The translations under genes were made by a program, and so were the position numbers. From Adiantum capillus-veneris (Eukaryota; Streptophyta; Polypodiopsida; Polypodiales; Pteridaceae), in assembly GCA_014529385.2 (NCBI GenBank), contig CM043944.1, positions 49,084,768 to 49,144,767 of the forward strand: a stretch of DNA of 60,000 nt, read 5' to 3'. Below are positions 1 through 10,038 of the stretch, piece after piece. The first letter of the stretch is position 1, and each line of letters opens with the position of its first letter. The notes under the pieces are model-generated. The model was not told where the DNA came from and made no database searches. It worked only from the letters and a program-made list of their open reading frames with translations.

Positions 1-1480
1 TTTGCAAATCCACTTGAGCTAATGTCATCAATGATACCATGTGTTTCCAAACATCGAGGTATCATTTCCATGGAGAATAGATATGCATCTGGTAGATCAT
101 CATCTACTCCTTTAAGTGGTTCTCGTGAAACAAACCTTGACAAATGATCTGTTCTTTGATGAGTAGTGTCCTTTTTTACAACTACAGTGAAATCAAATTC
201 CAGAAGAATGATGAACCATCTCACTATTCTTCATGTGCTGCATGGCTTGTTGACCAAGTACAATAAGGCTTGGTGGTCCACAAAGAACAAAAATTTGTTA
301 GCTAATAGGTAATGTCTATACTTTTTTATGGCATAGATCATTCCTAGTCCTTCCCTTTCAATGGTGGTATAATTCTTTTCTACCATATTCAATTGTGGGC
401 TAGCATAAGAAATATATAGGAAAATCATTGTTTCATCTCCTGGTTGAGCTAATATACACCGGCGATGGCAAAATTGGAAGCATCTACATGTATGTGGAAT
501 ATCTTATTCGAGTCTAGTGCTTTCAAGATTGGAGCTGAAGTGAGAGCTTGCTTAAGCTTCATGAAGGATTCTTCACACTCATCGGTTCATTCAAAGTGTG
601 TAATCAAGCTATACATGGGTTTTGCAATTATAGCGTACATGTAAATGAACCCTCTGTAATATCCACAATTCCCCATGAAGGCTTGAACCCCCTTGGCTGT
701 TGTTGGTCTAGGTAAATCATTAATAACATGAATTTTGTCCATATCAGTAGCTATGCCATTTTTAAACACTATATGTCCAAGAATTTTTCCTTGTCTACCC
801 ATGAATGTGCACTTCTCAGGATTTAAGCAAATTCTATAAAGTCTACATTTTCCGAATACCTTTTTGAGGTGTTCAAAATGATATATACACATAGATCATC
901 CATATATACTTCCAAGAAATTCCTAAGATACTCTTTAAAAGCACGGCTCATCAATGTTTGGAAGGTGGCAAGAGCATTACTTACCCCAAAAGGCATAACC
1001 CGATAGGAAAAAATACCCCATTCAGTTGCAAAAGCAGTTTTATGTTGATCTTTTGGGTCAACCAAAAGTTGATTGTATCCCAAAAAGACATCTAAAAAGC
1101 TGTAAGATTCTTTTCTTGCAGCTCACTCTAAAACATGCTCAGTGATTGGAAGGCAAAAGTTGTCTCTAATGGTAGCTACATTCACTTTCTTGAGATTGAC
1201 ACACACTCGTAATTTTCCATTTTTCTTGGGTACTACCACAATTGGAGACACCCAATCTGTGTGTTCAATTTCCTAGATGAATTCGGCCTCCTTTATCTTT
1301 TCAATCTCTTCTTTGATCTTCCTAGAAAATGTTTCATTGTATGTGTATGGCCTATGTCTACTTGGTTTCGCATCATCTCTCATGGGTATGGTATGTTGAT
1401 AGATTTTTGGATCAACACCCTTGAGATCCCTGTAAGCCCAAGCAAAGATATCTTGGTATTCTTTCACTAAGCTTAACAAA
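1..1480 (-). pseudogene. Tat-like Ty3/gypsy reverse transcriptase-RNase H, broken
   Basis: This is the C-terminal half of a retrotransposon polyprotein, which would copy element RNA into DNA. Read leftward from 1480, the block at 1273-1479 carries the RT N-terminus (IFAWAYRDLKG, then HTIPM and RPYTYNE). Next come VSPIVVVPKKNGKLRVC near 1200-1260, then MPFGVSNALATFQ and the catalytic YMDD at 823-1083. The RT thumb (LGHIVFKNG, FMGNCGYYR) is at 587-892, and an RNase H segment with VDHQALLYLVNKP is at 231-428. The first 230 bases still match the region after RNase H (VDDDLPDAYLF). At least four frame changes and a stop near 1120 break it. The window edge removes any integrase. The sequence style is that of the non-chromovirus Tat/Ogre group rather than the chromoviruses further right; that placement is from recognition, not a tree. 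Confidence 0.85.
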
Positions 1481-2346
1481 AGCTCTTCTTCTTCTTTCGT
1501 AGATCATTTGCAATGTAGGCTGGTCTAGGCTCTTCTCTTGATTTGGCCAGATCTATCTTTTTTGTGTTTCCCTTTGTAGGACTCGCTCTGTTTTTGTAGT
1601 TTTCTAACAGGTTGTTTGACTATGATTTTTCGGTCTTGGAGAGTATATTTCTTGTAATGGGATGGAGCACTCATTACATATTTACCATCCTCTTCTATGG
1701 TTTCCATTCCAGTTGTATATGAGCCTTTTTTAACTCTTGATATTTCTTTTTTTGTTCAACTCGTGTCATGGTTGAATCCTTGTCCTGGTTTTTAGGTTTT
1801 GCTTGAGTTTCCTTTCTTGTTTTTACTTTTGGATTTTCATTTGAAGGATATCTGCCAGTGATTTTGTCCTTCACAATCATATGCATCTATCTGCATCAGG
1901 AACTGTGTTCTACTAGAGACAGATGGCATAGGTCTAGATTTCAAATTTCTAGTGTCTCTTTTTTGTCTATACCATTTTTTTCTTCTTGGTTTTTGGTTAG
2001 GAAAGTCAAAAAACTTTTCCTCCTCTCCTTTCATGAGTAGCTGAGCTCTCACGTGTTCTTTTTCCGACCCCGATTCATTTGAGGTAGCTGAGTGTTCTTC
2101 TTATAACTCATCTGTTGCATCATAGTAGAGGTCTGAAAAGACTTGTTGAGCTTTCATAAAGTCCTTGGATTCCTGACTTTTGACTTCAATGTGAAGGGTT
2201 GAGGTCATTTGGATGGGGATTATGTCGTAGACATCCTCATTGTAAACTTGAGTAGGTGCAGACATGTTTACATATACATCATTGTTGCTAAAATATAGTC
2301 CACTCAAATGGCTCAAACAAATGCTCTGGAAAGGATTCAAGTACAT
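1481..2346 (-). pseudogene. Tat-like element, protease-RT linker region
   Basis: This lysine- and serine-rich linker connects the protease region on the right to the RT on the left on the same strand. Reading pieces at 2101-2346, 1837-2052, 1695-1886 and 1525-1707 follow one another in different frames with stops between them. No catalytic motif is visible. It is assigned to the element by position and by continuous coding character (charged, low-complexity stretches). It is degenerate and cannot encode a continuous product. Confidence 0.6.
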
Positions 2347-3229
2347 AGGCTTCGTCTGTGCAATGCCTTTCTAAGATACATTCTTCTTGTTTTAAGCTCC
2401 CGTTTTTCAAAGCTCCGCATATCCAAATAGGAGTGTCTTTGTTCAACCACGTTGGAAGCTTAGTTTTAGCCAAGGAGACTGAGTCGAATTCTTGTATGGG
2501 TGTTTTCATGACATCTCTATAAGTGTGATTTTTTAGATTAACCCTTGTTATTGATCCACTTGCTTCAAGTAAAGATAATTTTTTTCCAATCTTGGATGAT
2601 GTACTTGTCGCATGAAAGGTCTTCCCAATATGATTTCGTAATTGAGTTTCTTTCCAAAGTCTACTATGGAAAAGTGTGTTGATATTCAATCCCACAGGAA
2701 TTAATATCACTTTTTCAAGCAGTCCTAAGGGTCTTTCAATGTGTCCATCAGCCAATTGCAATTTCATTCGAGTTTGTCTAATGGCTGGTTGTCCCCAGGA
2801 TTCCCATACTACATTCATGGCTATGGCTATGCCTGCCCCACTATCTAGTAATGCCATGGTTTCTATGTCATTATATTTCACTGGAAGGATTGTGTTTCCT
2901 TCTTCCCCTTCATAGTATTCTCCAACTTTGTTCATTGGAATAGATCTAATCTCCTTGTTATCCATTTTGTGTTTCAAATTTTCCAAATTTTTTGCAATTA
3001 GCCCCGTTATTCCCACCTTCTTGAAAGTTTTTTGTAGATCAACCCATAAGTATGACCTGATTTTTAACAGTTCCCCTAAAGTAAGAGTGCATTGAATGGG
3101 TCTAGACATGATTGAATGAATATTGTCTACTTCTAGAGTCTGTTTCGCTCTTTTTACTTGAGTGGTTTTACACATTGTGGATTCATCTTCATTATCTTCC
3201 AAGTAAGAGGGTAATGTTTTCAAGGTCAA
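2288..3229 (-). pseudogene. Tat-like element aspartic protease domain
   Basis: This is an open stretch of 313 codons, the longest undamaged part of the element. It carries the retropepsin active-site signature ALLDSGAG, preceded by a beta-strand-like segment and followed by hydrophobic residues, as in plant gypsy proteases. The enzyme would cut the Gag-Pol polyprotein inside the particle. It lies between the zinc-knuckle part of gag on the right and the linker to RT on the left, the normal gypsy order. The catalytic Asp, Gly and neighbouring residues are intact although the flanking frames are broken. The ATG at 3229 is only the first Met of the open frame; the natural product would be cleaved from a polyprotein. 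Confidence 0.75.
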
Positions 3230-4195
3230 TGGTTTAGATATTCCTGAAGCTTCAGATCCTCATCATTATAACATTGTAACATTTTTGCAACATTGTATGC
3301 AATAAGCTTCAACTGGCTTGAGGTTCTTGTCAAGCTCTGGGCATTCATTTTTCTAATTGATTATCTACACCACAATTATGACAGTTTCTAGTTCTTGGCT
3401 TAATCATGGGTCTTACCATTGGAGGTCTGACACCTTGATTAGCTACATAGTACATTGGTGCTAGCTCTGGTGTATCATAAGTCACAGGTTCTTCCATTGG
3501 TGGTGGATGTGAATTATACCAATCTCCTTCTACCATTATTGTAGATGGACTAGGCTTAGCATAGGATGTAACAGGCACTAGTGCTTGTTTATCTATGACC
3601 CCTTCTGGATGCATGTACTTTACATCACTTCATTATGTCCTGGATATGGAGGTTGTTGACCCAAAACGGGTTGAGGTCTTTCCATACCCATCGGTGGTCT
3701 TTGAGCTGGAGCCATATTAGGCTGATATATGTACATGGGTTGTCCTTGTGGACTCATAGGTACGTATTGAACATTCCCATCATACTTTGGTTGGTAATAG
3801 CACTCATTCGTCTCATGGTTGGTCTTTTTACCCTCGATTTCACATCATTTATGTGGCCTAATTGGTTGTCCCTGTTGAGGTATCCCTTGTCCTGGTCCCC
3901 TCATAGGTGCTTTTTGCATGTTATTCATCATGTCATTCATTCTTTTGAGCATGTCTTCTATGGTTGAAAGCGGTGCTGCAGTAGCCGTTCCCACTTGTGC
4001 TGGTTTGGTGGATGCTGGTTTCTTGCTTTGGTTATCCTTAGGGAGATCTTCTTCATTGAGAATATCACAATTGTCTCTTAAGTCAATAGCATCTGACACA
4101 CACTCTTCTAGGGTTGTATGCTTCTTGCTATATAGTATAGCATGAAGTTCTTTGTTTAGCAGTCCCTCTAGAAACAATGATGCTAGTCTTTCTTC
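3230..4195 (-). pseudogene. Tat-like element gag, C-terminal part with half zinc knuckle
   Basis: These are gag sequences downstream of the 304-bp insertion. The piece at 3845-4177 continues the capsid region and runs into a proline/glutamine-rich spacer (GQGIPQQGQP). The piece at 3345-3614 contains a CHNCG core of a CCHC zinc knuckle, but the His and last Cys are not found at the expected spacing before the frame ends. Gag binds RNA and forms the particle. The frames are discontinuous. A second, more damaged gag of the same general type lies at 14,000-15,377 on the same strand. Confidence 0.6.
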
Positions 4196-4200
4196 TGCAA

Positions 4201-4504
4201 GTATTTGTACTTTTTCTAGCAGGTAGAGGATCCCTATCTTACCCTACGATATCATTCCAGGATGGATGACTAATTCGTTTGGTGCTTGAGAGCCTAAGGC
4301 TGCCGCAAGCATGTATGCACATTAGTCCTATCAATATTCCATAGTAGAGTGACAAGCTATACTTGGTGTTTGGAACACGTCGTCTCTACAAACTTGATTC
4401 TAAGCATGCATACTACTTAACATTTGTGCACAAATAGAAAAAAGAGAGTCCTATAAGACAAAAAAACTTTGTTCATTTTAAACATTTGTACATTTGCTTA
4501 CTCT
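4201..4504 (-). mobile_element. 304-bp insertion derived from or shared with chromovirus 3' tails
   Basis: This segment interrupts the Tat-like gag frame. It is flanked by a 5-bp direct repeat TGCAA (4196-4200 and 4505-4509), and removing it with one TGCAA restores the gag reading frame. Its sequence matches the stretch between the pol stop codon and the polypurine tract of the chromoviruses at 27.43-27.75 kb (minus) and 56.11-56.34 kb (plus). Shared landmarks include the start AGAGTAAGCAAATGTACAAA, an internal CATGCTTAGA, and the end GGGATCCTCTACC. It lacks TG/CA ends and has no coding capacity. Confidence 0.8.
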
Positions 4505-5822
4505 TGCAATGCATTGCTTCATTCGAGTTGCGCCATCCCTAACAGACTCACCTTGTTTCTGTTTAAAGTTATAGATTTGAGCTACCGTATTGTGTTTGAT
4601 CCCCGTTTTGGAACAAGCAGCTACAAATCCTTGAGTTAATGTATTCAAGTCCATGATTGACCTTGGTGGAATGTTTTGAATGTCAATGCTTTTCCTTCTA
4701 ATGTCATTCCAAACCCCTCGAATTGAGTATGAAAATTGAATATACGTTCTGCTCTTAGCACTTGTTTAAAGCTTGCTAAGTGGTCATATGGATCCCCAGA
4801 TCCATTGTATTTTTTGACCCATTTTTGAAAATGAGCTGGTCTGACACGTCTATTTGGTTCAACTCCCAGTTTCCTAGCAATTGGTCATGTTTCAAGTCCT
4901 TCAAACTAGTCTGTTGGAAATAGTGACTCATGTAGCCATGGACTAGCTTTAGTGTCACTCGATTTTCTTCGTGATGAGGTGGTTTTTGGTTTCTTAACAT
5001 TACTCTCAAAAGTTCTCTCGTGGAGGTCATCTCTTGGAATAGTCTCTGGTCCTTGTCCCGATATCCAATCCCTTATGGAATACCCTTGGTATTTGGTTTG
5101 TTCCACCTTCTTAGGAGTCATCATAACAAATTTGTTGTTATAAAAATCCCTAACAGTAGGTTGGTAGATCTGCTGAACCCTTATCTTTGATCTTGAAGAT
5201 ATAGATGATCTTCATGGGTGTTAGTTTTATTGATTTGGCGTCCACAAAATATCTTTGACGTTTCTATCCTCCTAACAATAGACTCCGATCCTAAGATTAT
5301 CCGTACTAAGCCGTTTCAAAGGATTCAAATCAACTTGATCGTATCTCTTGAATTCCAAAGTTGGTGGTCCTTCTTTTTGTTGCCATATCTTGAATTATGG
5401 TGTTTACCTCTAACCTCCATTTGTCTATCACGTCAGGATTTTTGACTTGTAAATACTGAGCTCCATTTATATCCACGTACATTTTTCCTTGTTTATTTGC
5501 CCTGATTTCCTCTTCAAACTCAATACCATGGTCATCAATGCGAATAGCATACTCGTCGTTGGGATCCAGGTAAAACATGAGCTCCATGGTGATTAGTCTT
5601 ATAATCTGAGAGTATATGCTTATAGCGCACTGTTGTTCCGATTTCTGAGTGCGTCGAATAGGAAGACATTTCAGATGTTGATTCTTCAAAAGTGTCTGAG
5701 ATTTCTTTAAAGATAGTGTCCAAGTGCTCGCCTTGATTAACACTCTCTTCGGTGGATACTCTACCGAAGGTTTCTCCAAATATGCCTTGGTTTCCTAGTA
5801 TGCGACCAGATCTAAGGTTCAT
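4505..5822 (-). pseudogene. Tat-like element gag, N-terminal part
   Basis: This is the N-terminal gag of the minus-strand Tat-like element. The probable start is at 5822 (MNLRSGRILG); overlapping open frames run at 5535-5822, 5330-5779, 4906-5124 and 4776-5030. A capsid-type segment near 4500-4800 (minus reading: DPYDHL-like, then VLRAE-like, then KQK) is shared with the 14-15.4 kb copy, which supports the gag assignment. There are several frame changes and stops. No primer-binding site or LTR could be found immediately to the right (5823-6120), so the 5' end of this element seems lost. Confidence 0.6.
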
Positions 5823-6290
5823 ATAGACTTATGAAGCCCTGGATAGAGTACTTACCTGCGGGTTGACTTGTTCTCAATTTCTGTCAAGCTGCCAATTCCT
5901 TATCTGCAACCTGATTCCTGTATCAATTTTGATCAAGTTAGCTATTCTTTCACAAAGACTGTATAGTTTTTGTTAACTATTGTGATTGGTTTATGTGTAT
6001 CACTTTTAATCGAGCTCTGTGAGTCAGCAGTTGAGACTTTCAGATACTACTTTTGCAAAAAGTCGAAGGACTAATCTGCAACCTGAAAACTGAGTGAACA
6101 TGTACCAATTTGGATCCGATTGAACCCAAAATTGACCGGTGGCCTTGTATTATGTTGGTCTAACATTGTACAAGTTCAAAAGTGAAAATTGGTGTCTCTG
6201 TGTAGCAGTAGTAAATAATTGCGATTACTTATTTTTCTATGCTTTTTGTACTTTTTTGTACTTTTTACAAAGCGTATCAAGGCTAGATAG
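5823..6290. other. Junction stretch, nothing recognised
   Basis: This lies between the start of the minus-strand gag and the 3' tail of a plus-strand gypsy element. I see no LTR start, primer-binding site, coding segment or tandem repeat. Its parentage is unclear. Confidence 0.4.
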
Positions 6291-6620
6291 AGAGACAAGT
6301 GAAGAAATGTTCTTCAGACCAAACAAGAGAAACACAATCCGGTCACACCAAAGGAAAAATACCTTGTTGAGTAAGATCATACTAAGTAATTAAAGTAACC
6401 CCGAGTAATTAAGACTTCTTTATGATTAAGGCTTTTGAGTCAGCGCTGAAAATACAAGAGAAGGGTATTATTTAAGGTCCATACCAGTTTACGTGTCCTT
6501 TAATCTAAATACCCTAAAGTTAGTGACCATCTTCAATCATAAGTTGACCGAAGATCGAGTCGGACTCTCTCTAAAGCATGTCCCGAGCTGAGGACAACTC
6601 TTTCTTTTTGTTGGGGAGTG
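6291..6620 (+). other. 3' untranslated tail and polypurine tract of a truncated plus-strand gypsy element
   Basis: The sequence GAGGACAACTCTTTC followed by GTTGGGGAG (6611-6618) is the pattern found just before the 3' LTR of Tekay-like gypsy elements. The same pattern recurs at 11,815-11,842 and, on the minus strand, at 32,045-32,080. The LTR at 6621 begins two bases after the G-rich tract. The element body upstream is missing. Confidence 0.6.
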
Positions 6621-6911
6621 TGTAAGGTCCCTCCCTAAACCCTAGAGCCATTCATAACTTTTTTCAGCCTAGAAAAAAATTTAGAAAAGGCAAGACCGAC
6701 AAAGAAGTCATGTGGACAAAGAGACTTTACTCCAGAATGAAAAGACAAGGATATTTTGGATAAGAAATTACGTCGTCCCTATATTTTCCCAAAAAGATTA
6801 AGATTATTTTTATACTTCTTCGTGAAGATCCGCGTGGGAACTGATCTAGATCGAGAATTGGGAGAAAAAGGGACTAACTTGATTGAAAGACAAAGTTAAG
6901 AGATAAGAACT

Positions 6912-7072
6912 AAGAAGAAAAATTGGGGTCCAATAGGAATTAAGAAGAGAATTGGGGTCCAATAGCATTTGAGAAGAGAAATAGGTTCCAATAGCATTTG
7001 AGAAGAGAATTTGGGGTCCAATAGGAATTGAGAAGAGAATTGGGGTCCAACAGGAATTGAGAAGAGAATTTC
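6912..7072 (+). repeat. Five to six tandem copies of a ~30-bp unit upstream of the TATA box
   Basis: The units read GAGAAGAGAATTGGGGTCCA followed by ATAGGAATT or ATAGCATTT, 29-30 bases each. The array sits just before the TATA box in the U3 part of the LTR, where enhancer repeats are often found in retroelements. Confidence 0.85.
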
Positions 7073-7085
7073 ACCCACCATTTCC

Positions 7086-7095
7086 TATATAAATA
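7086..7095 (+). promoter_or_regulatory. TATA box of the 6.6-10.0 kb LTR
   Basis: TATATAAATA lies 3' of the short tandem array and is followed about 40 bases later by an ACACACATATATTG segment. Its position, about 470 bases into the LTR, suits a U3 promoter. The transcription start is inferred, not seen. Confidence 0.6.
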
Positions 7096-7430
7096 CCCCC
7101 TCTCCTTTGTATTTTTACACACATATATTGCTAAAGCTACTTGCATACTTGCCATGCTCAAAACTATGCTTAAGTAAAGCAAGGTTTCCATTAAACCTTG
7201 CTCTTGCTCTCTCCCTCTCTTGAAGGCCAAACCCTTGAGGGTTTTGTGAAGAAGCTCCTCTCTCCTTCCTCTTCACCATAAATCCCTTTCCTTCCTCCTT
7301 GAGCCTCACATCTCTTCAAGAAGGACGTCAAACCCACTTCCCTCTTGTTTAGAGGAGGTAATCTTCATTTCTAGTAGGATTAATTAATCCATGTGTTTTA
7401 ATACTAGGAAAGTTTATGTACATCATTTTA

Positions 7431-8390
7431 GGTTTAAGCTTTAATGGTAACCGTGGAATTAGGGTTAAGTATTAATGGTAGGTATGCATCATAAAGTTAA
7501 ACTTCAAAGGTAGATTTACACTCGTAAGCTAAGATTTAATGGTAACTTTGCACTTAGTTGGTCAGCTTTAGTGACTACCTTGTATTTTTAAGTTTAAGCT
7601 TTAATGGTAACCTTGGAATTAGGGTTAAGTATTAATGGTAGCTATGCATCATAAAGTTAAGCTTCAAAGGTAGATTTGCTCTCGTAAGCTAAGCTTTAAT
7701 GGTAACTTTGCACATAGATGTAAGCTTTAGTGATTACCTTGCATTTTTAGGTTTTAAGCTTTAATGGAAACCTTGCAATTAGGGTTAAGTGATAAGCATA
7801 TCTACGCATCATAAAGTTAAGCTTCAAAGGTAGATTTGCACTCGTAAGCTAAGATTTAATGGTAACTTTGCACTTAGATGTATGCTTTAGTGATTACCTT
7901 GCATTTTTAGGTTCTAAGCTTTAATGGAAACCTTGCAATTAAAAGCTTCAAAGGTAGATTTGCACTCGTAAGCTAAGCTTTAATGGTAACTTTGCACTTA
8001 GATGTAAGATTTAGTGATTACCTTGCATTTTTAGGTTCTAAGTTTTAATGGAAACCTTGCAATTAGGGTCAAGTGATAAGAGTATCTATGCATCATAAAG
8101 TTAACCTTCAAAGGTAGATTTGCTCTTGTAAGCTAAGCTTTAATGGTAACTTTACACTTAGGTGTACGCTTTAGTGACTACCTTGCATTTTTAGGTTTAA
8201 GCTTTAATGGAAACCTCGCAATTAGGTTAAGTGCTAAGAGTATCTATACATCATTAAGTTAAGTTTCAAAGGTATATTTGCACTCTTAAGCTAAGCATTA
8301 ATTGTAACTTTGCACTTAGGTGTAAGCTTTAGTGACTACCTTGTATTTTAGGTTTAAGTTAATGGAAATCTCAAAAATTCATAAATTATA
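7431..8390 (+). repeat. 160-bp minisatellite inside the LTR
   Basis: Unit starts (motif GGTTTAAGCT and variants) fall at 7431, 7591, 7751, 7911, 8035, 8194 and 8351. The period is therefore 160, 160, 160, 124, 159 and 157 bases; the fourth copy carries a deletion of about 36 bases. Each unit also holds inner repeats of TTTAATGGTAAC and CAAAGGTAGATTTGC. No coding capacity. Confidence 0.9.
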
Positions 8391-10026
8391 GGATGACCTT
8401 CTAGCTTCCTAAATGAAAAGCTAGGTACCATAAGAAAAGAGTAGTTGTCTAAGCTCGATAGAAGTAGTTCAATTTTTGGTATTGAAGAGTATTTCTAAAG
8501 TTTTCGATTTCAAGTTTGTTTGCAAATACGGGACGGGGGAGATAGGGCATAACTTCGCAGAATTGATCTCCGTGTTGTTTGAACCGAAAACTCTACAAGA
8601 TTCCATGGAGATGCCCCATGGATGGCAAAGGATTGCAAAAAACTTGGGAATCGAAAAAACGGAGATTGAACTTAAAAAGTTGGCATTTCCAAAGAGACAT
8701 TAACCATCAAACGACTATGGAAAAAACTCGCTTGTATTTTCTAAATAAACTTGGCAGGTAGATAATTAATGAAAGTAGGAATTAAGGTTGATAAATGAAC
8801 GAACCTGGAAATTACCAACTAGGAGTTAAAAAGGAATCTCGAGAGGTGATAGGGATGGCCCATTGCAAATTTAACTAGGAGTTTTGAAGATTGTCTGGAA
8901 ATGATCGAGAAGAACCAAGATGGATCTTCTTGGGGTCAATTTGATTGAAATGACAGCCCATTGAGAGAATTCTCTTGGGGAACTTGTCGGAGATTGGCCC
9001 TGTTCGGCTAGGGCAGTGTAACCGGCAAGTTGTGATACCTAGGTCATTCATGCCCAAGGGATAAGGGATGAATGGGTTTGTTTTATTTTTGCCCGGCCGG
9101 GTGAAGTACCCGCGGTATCTTATTGGAAATCGGCCATAATCCGGGTATGGCCTGATGCCAATAGTTGGATGAGAAGGTTATACTCAAGAAGGATGATATG
9201 AATTTACTTAAGGAAATTTGTTTGACTTGGTTGCTTAAAAAGGAACTGGAAAGTCTAGGAATATAGGGGCTATCCTGTGCATCTGCCACCAGATGGTGCT
9301 ATACCTCTCAAAATAAAATGCTTAGGAATGAATGATTAATATTACTTGATGAGCCTTTCCCAAATACTTAATTCTGGGAAATATTGTGAAGGTGCTGCCA
9401 TTTTGATGGCTTGTAACCGATTATCTTGGCCTGAATGGGGAGGCAAGATGAATTGGTTGAAACTAAATGTGTTGCATGAATGGTAGTAGTTAAGTACTAC
9501 CTCGGGAAGGGATTTTCATGAATGGTTTGGTGGGTGGGCGGATCCGGAGGGTCAGATGGCCGGATGTTGATTTTTTTTTTTTAATGTCAAATGCTAGAAC
9601 TACGTGGGATAAAAATGGGTAACTGAGGATGAGCGAGACCAGGTAGGATTGTAAGATCCCTCTTCTTAGGTGAAAGTGATAACTGCCGTGCTTGCTTGCC
9701 AGGAAAAAGGGGTTATCTCCATGAACCAAGGGAGAACAAGAAAGTAAGAGCAGATCCTCAAGTTAAAGATCAAGAGAATCAAGACTAAGGACCGTGATTT
9801 TGGGTGTAGAAAGCTGTCAAGGACAGATTGATTATGAGAAGCAGATAGAATCATTGAATGAAGGGATGTACCCCCTTGGGTTGGCATTCGAGATAGGCCG
9901 GAGTCCTGTCTGAGTGTCGGTCCCAAGTGGGAGGGATACCTGCAGATAGATCTACGTCATTCCCTGGAACAGTCTGGAGGACTGAGGGAGGTGAGTAGGG
10001 TCGAGTCTGGGTATGGCCCTCACAAG

Positions 10027-10038
10027 TGGTATTAGAGC
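10027..10038 (+). other. Primer-binding site (initiator Met tRNA type)
   Basis: TGGTATTAGAGC differs by one base from TGGTATCAGAGC, the usual plant retroelement site complementary to the 3' end of initiator Met tRNA. It follows the LTR end CACA by two bases, the same spacing as at 36,893-36,894. Confidence 0.8.

Larger units (their letters stand above)
6621..10024 (+). mobile_element. Long LTR (3.4 kb) of a gypsy element
   Basis: It begins TGTAAGGTCCC after a polypurine tract and ends CCCTCACA two bases before a primer-binding site, so both boundaries are marked. It has TG/CA ends. It contains a short tandem array (6912-7072), a TATA box (7086-7095) and a 160-bp minisatellite (7431-8390). 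Short open frames inside it, such as 8476-8703, have no recognisable content and are taken as chance. It is preceded by a 3' tail and followed by a 5' internal start, the arrangement expected from unequal recombination between tandem copies. Confidence 0.75.

Noticed and set aside
2676-2915. Plus-strand open frame of 79 codons
   Set aside because: Antisense shadow of the protease-region frame.
7431-8390. CRISPR-like regular repeats
   Set aside because: Units are directly adjacent 160-bp copies without unique spacers, inside a plant LTR; it is a minisatellite.
8476-8703. Plus-strand open frame of 75 codons (MVLKSISKVFDFKFVC)
   Set aside because: It lies inside a long LTR, has no known domain and no splice or start context.
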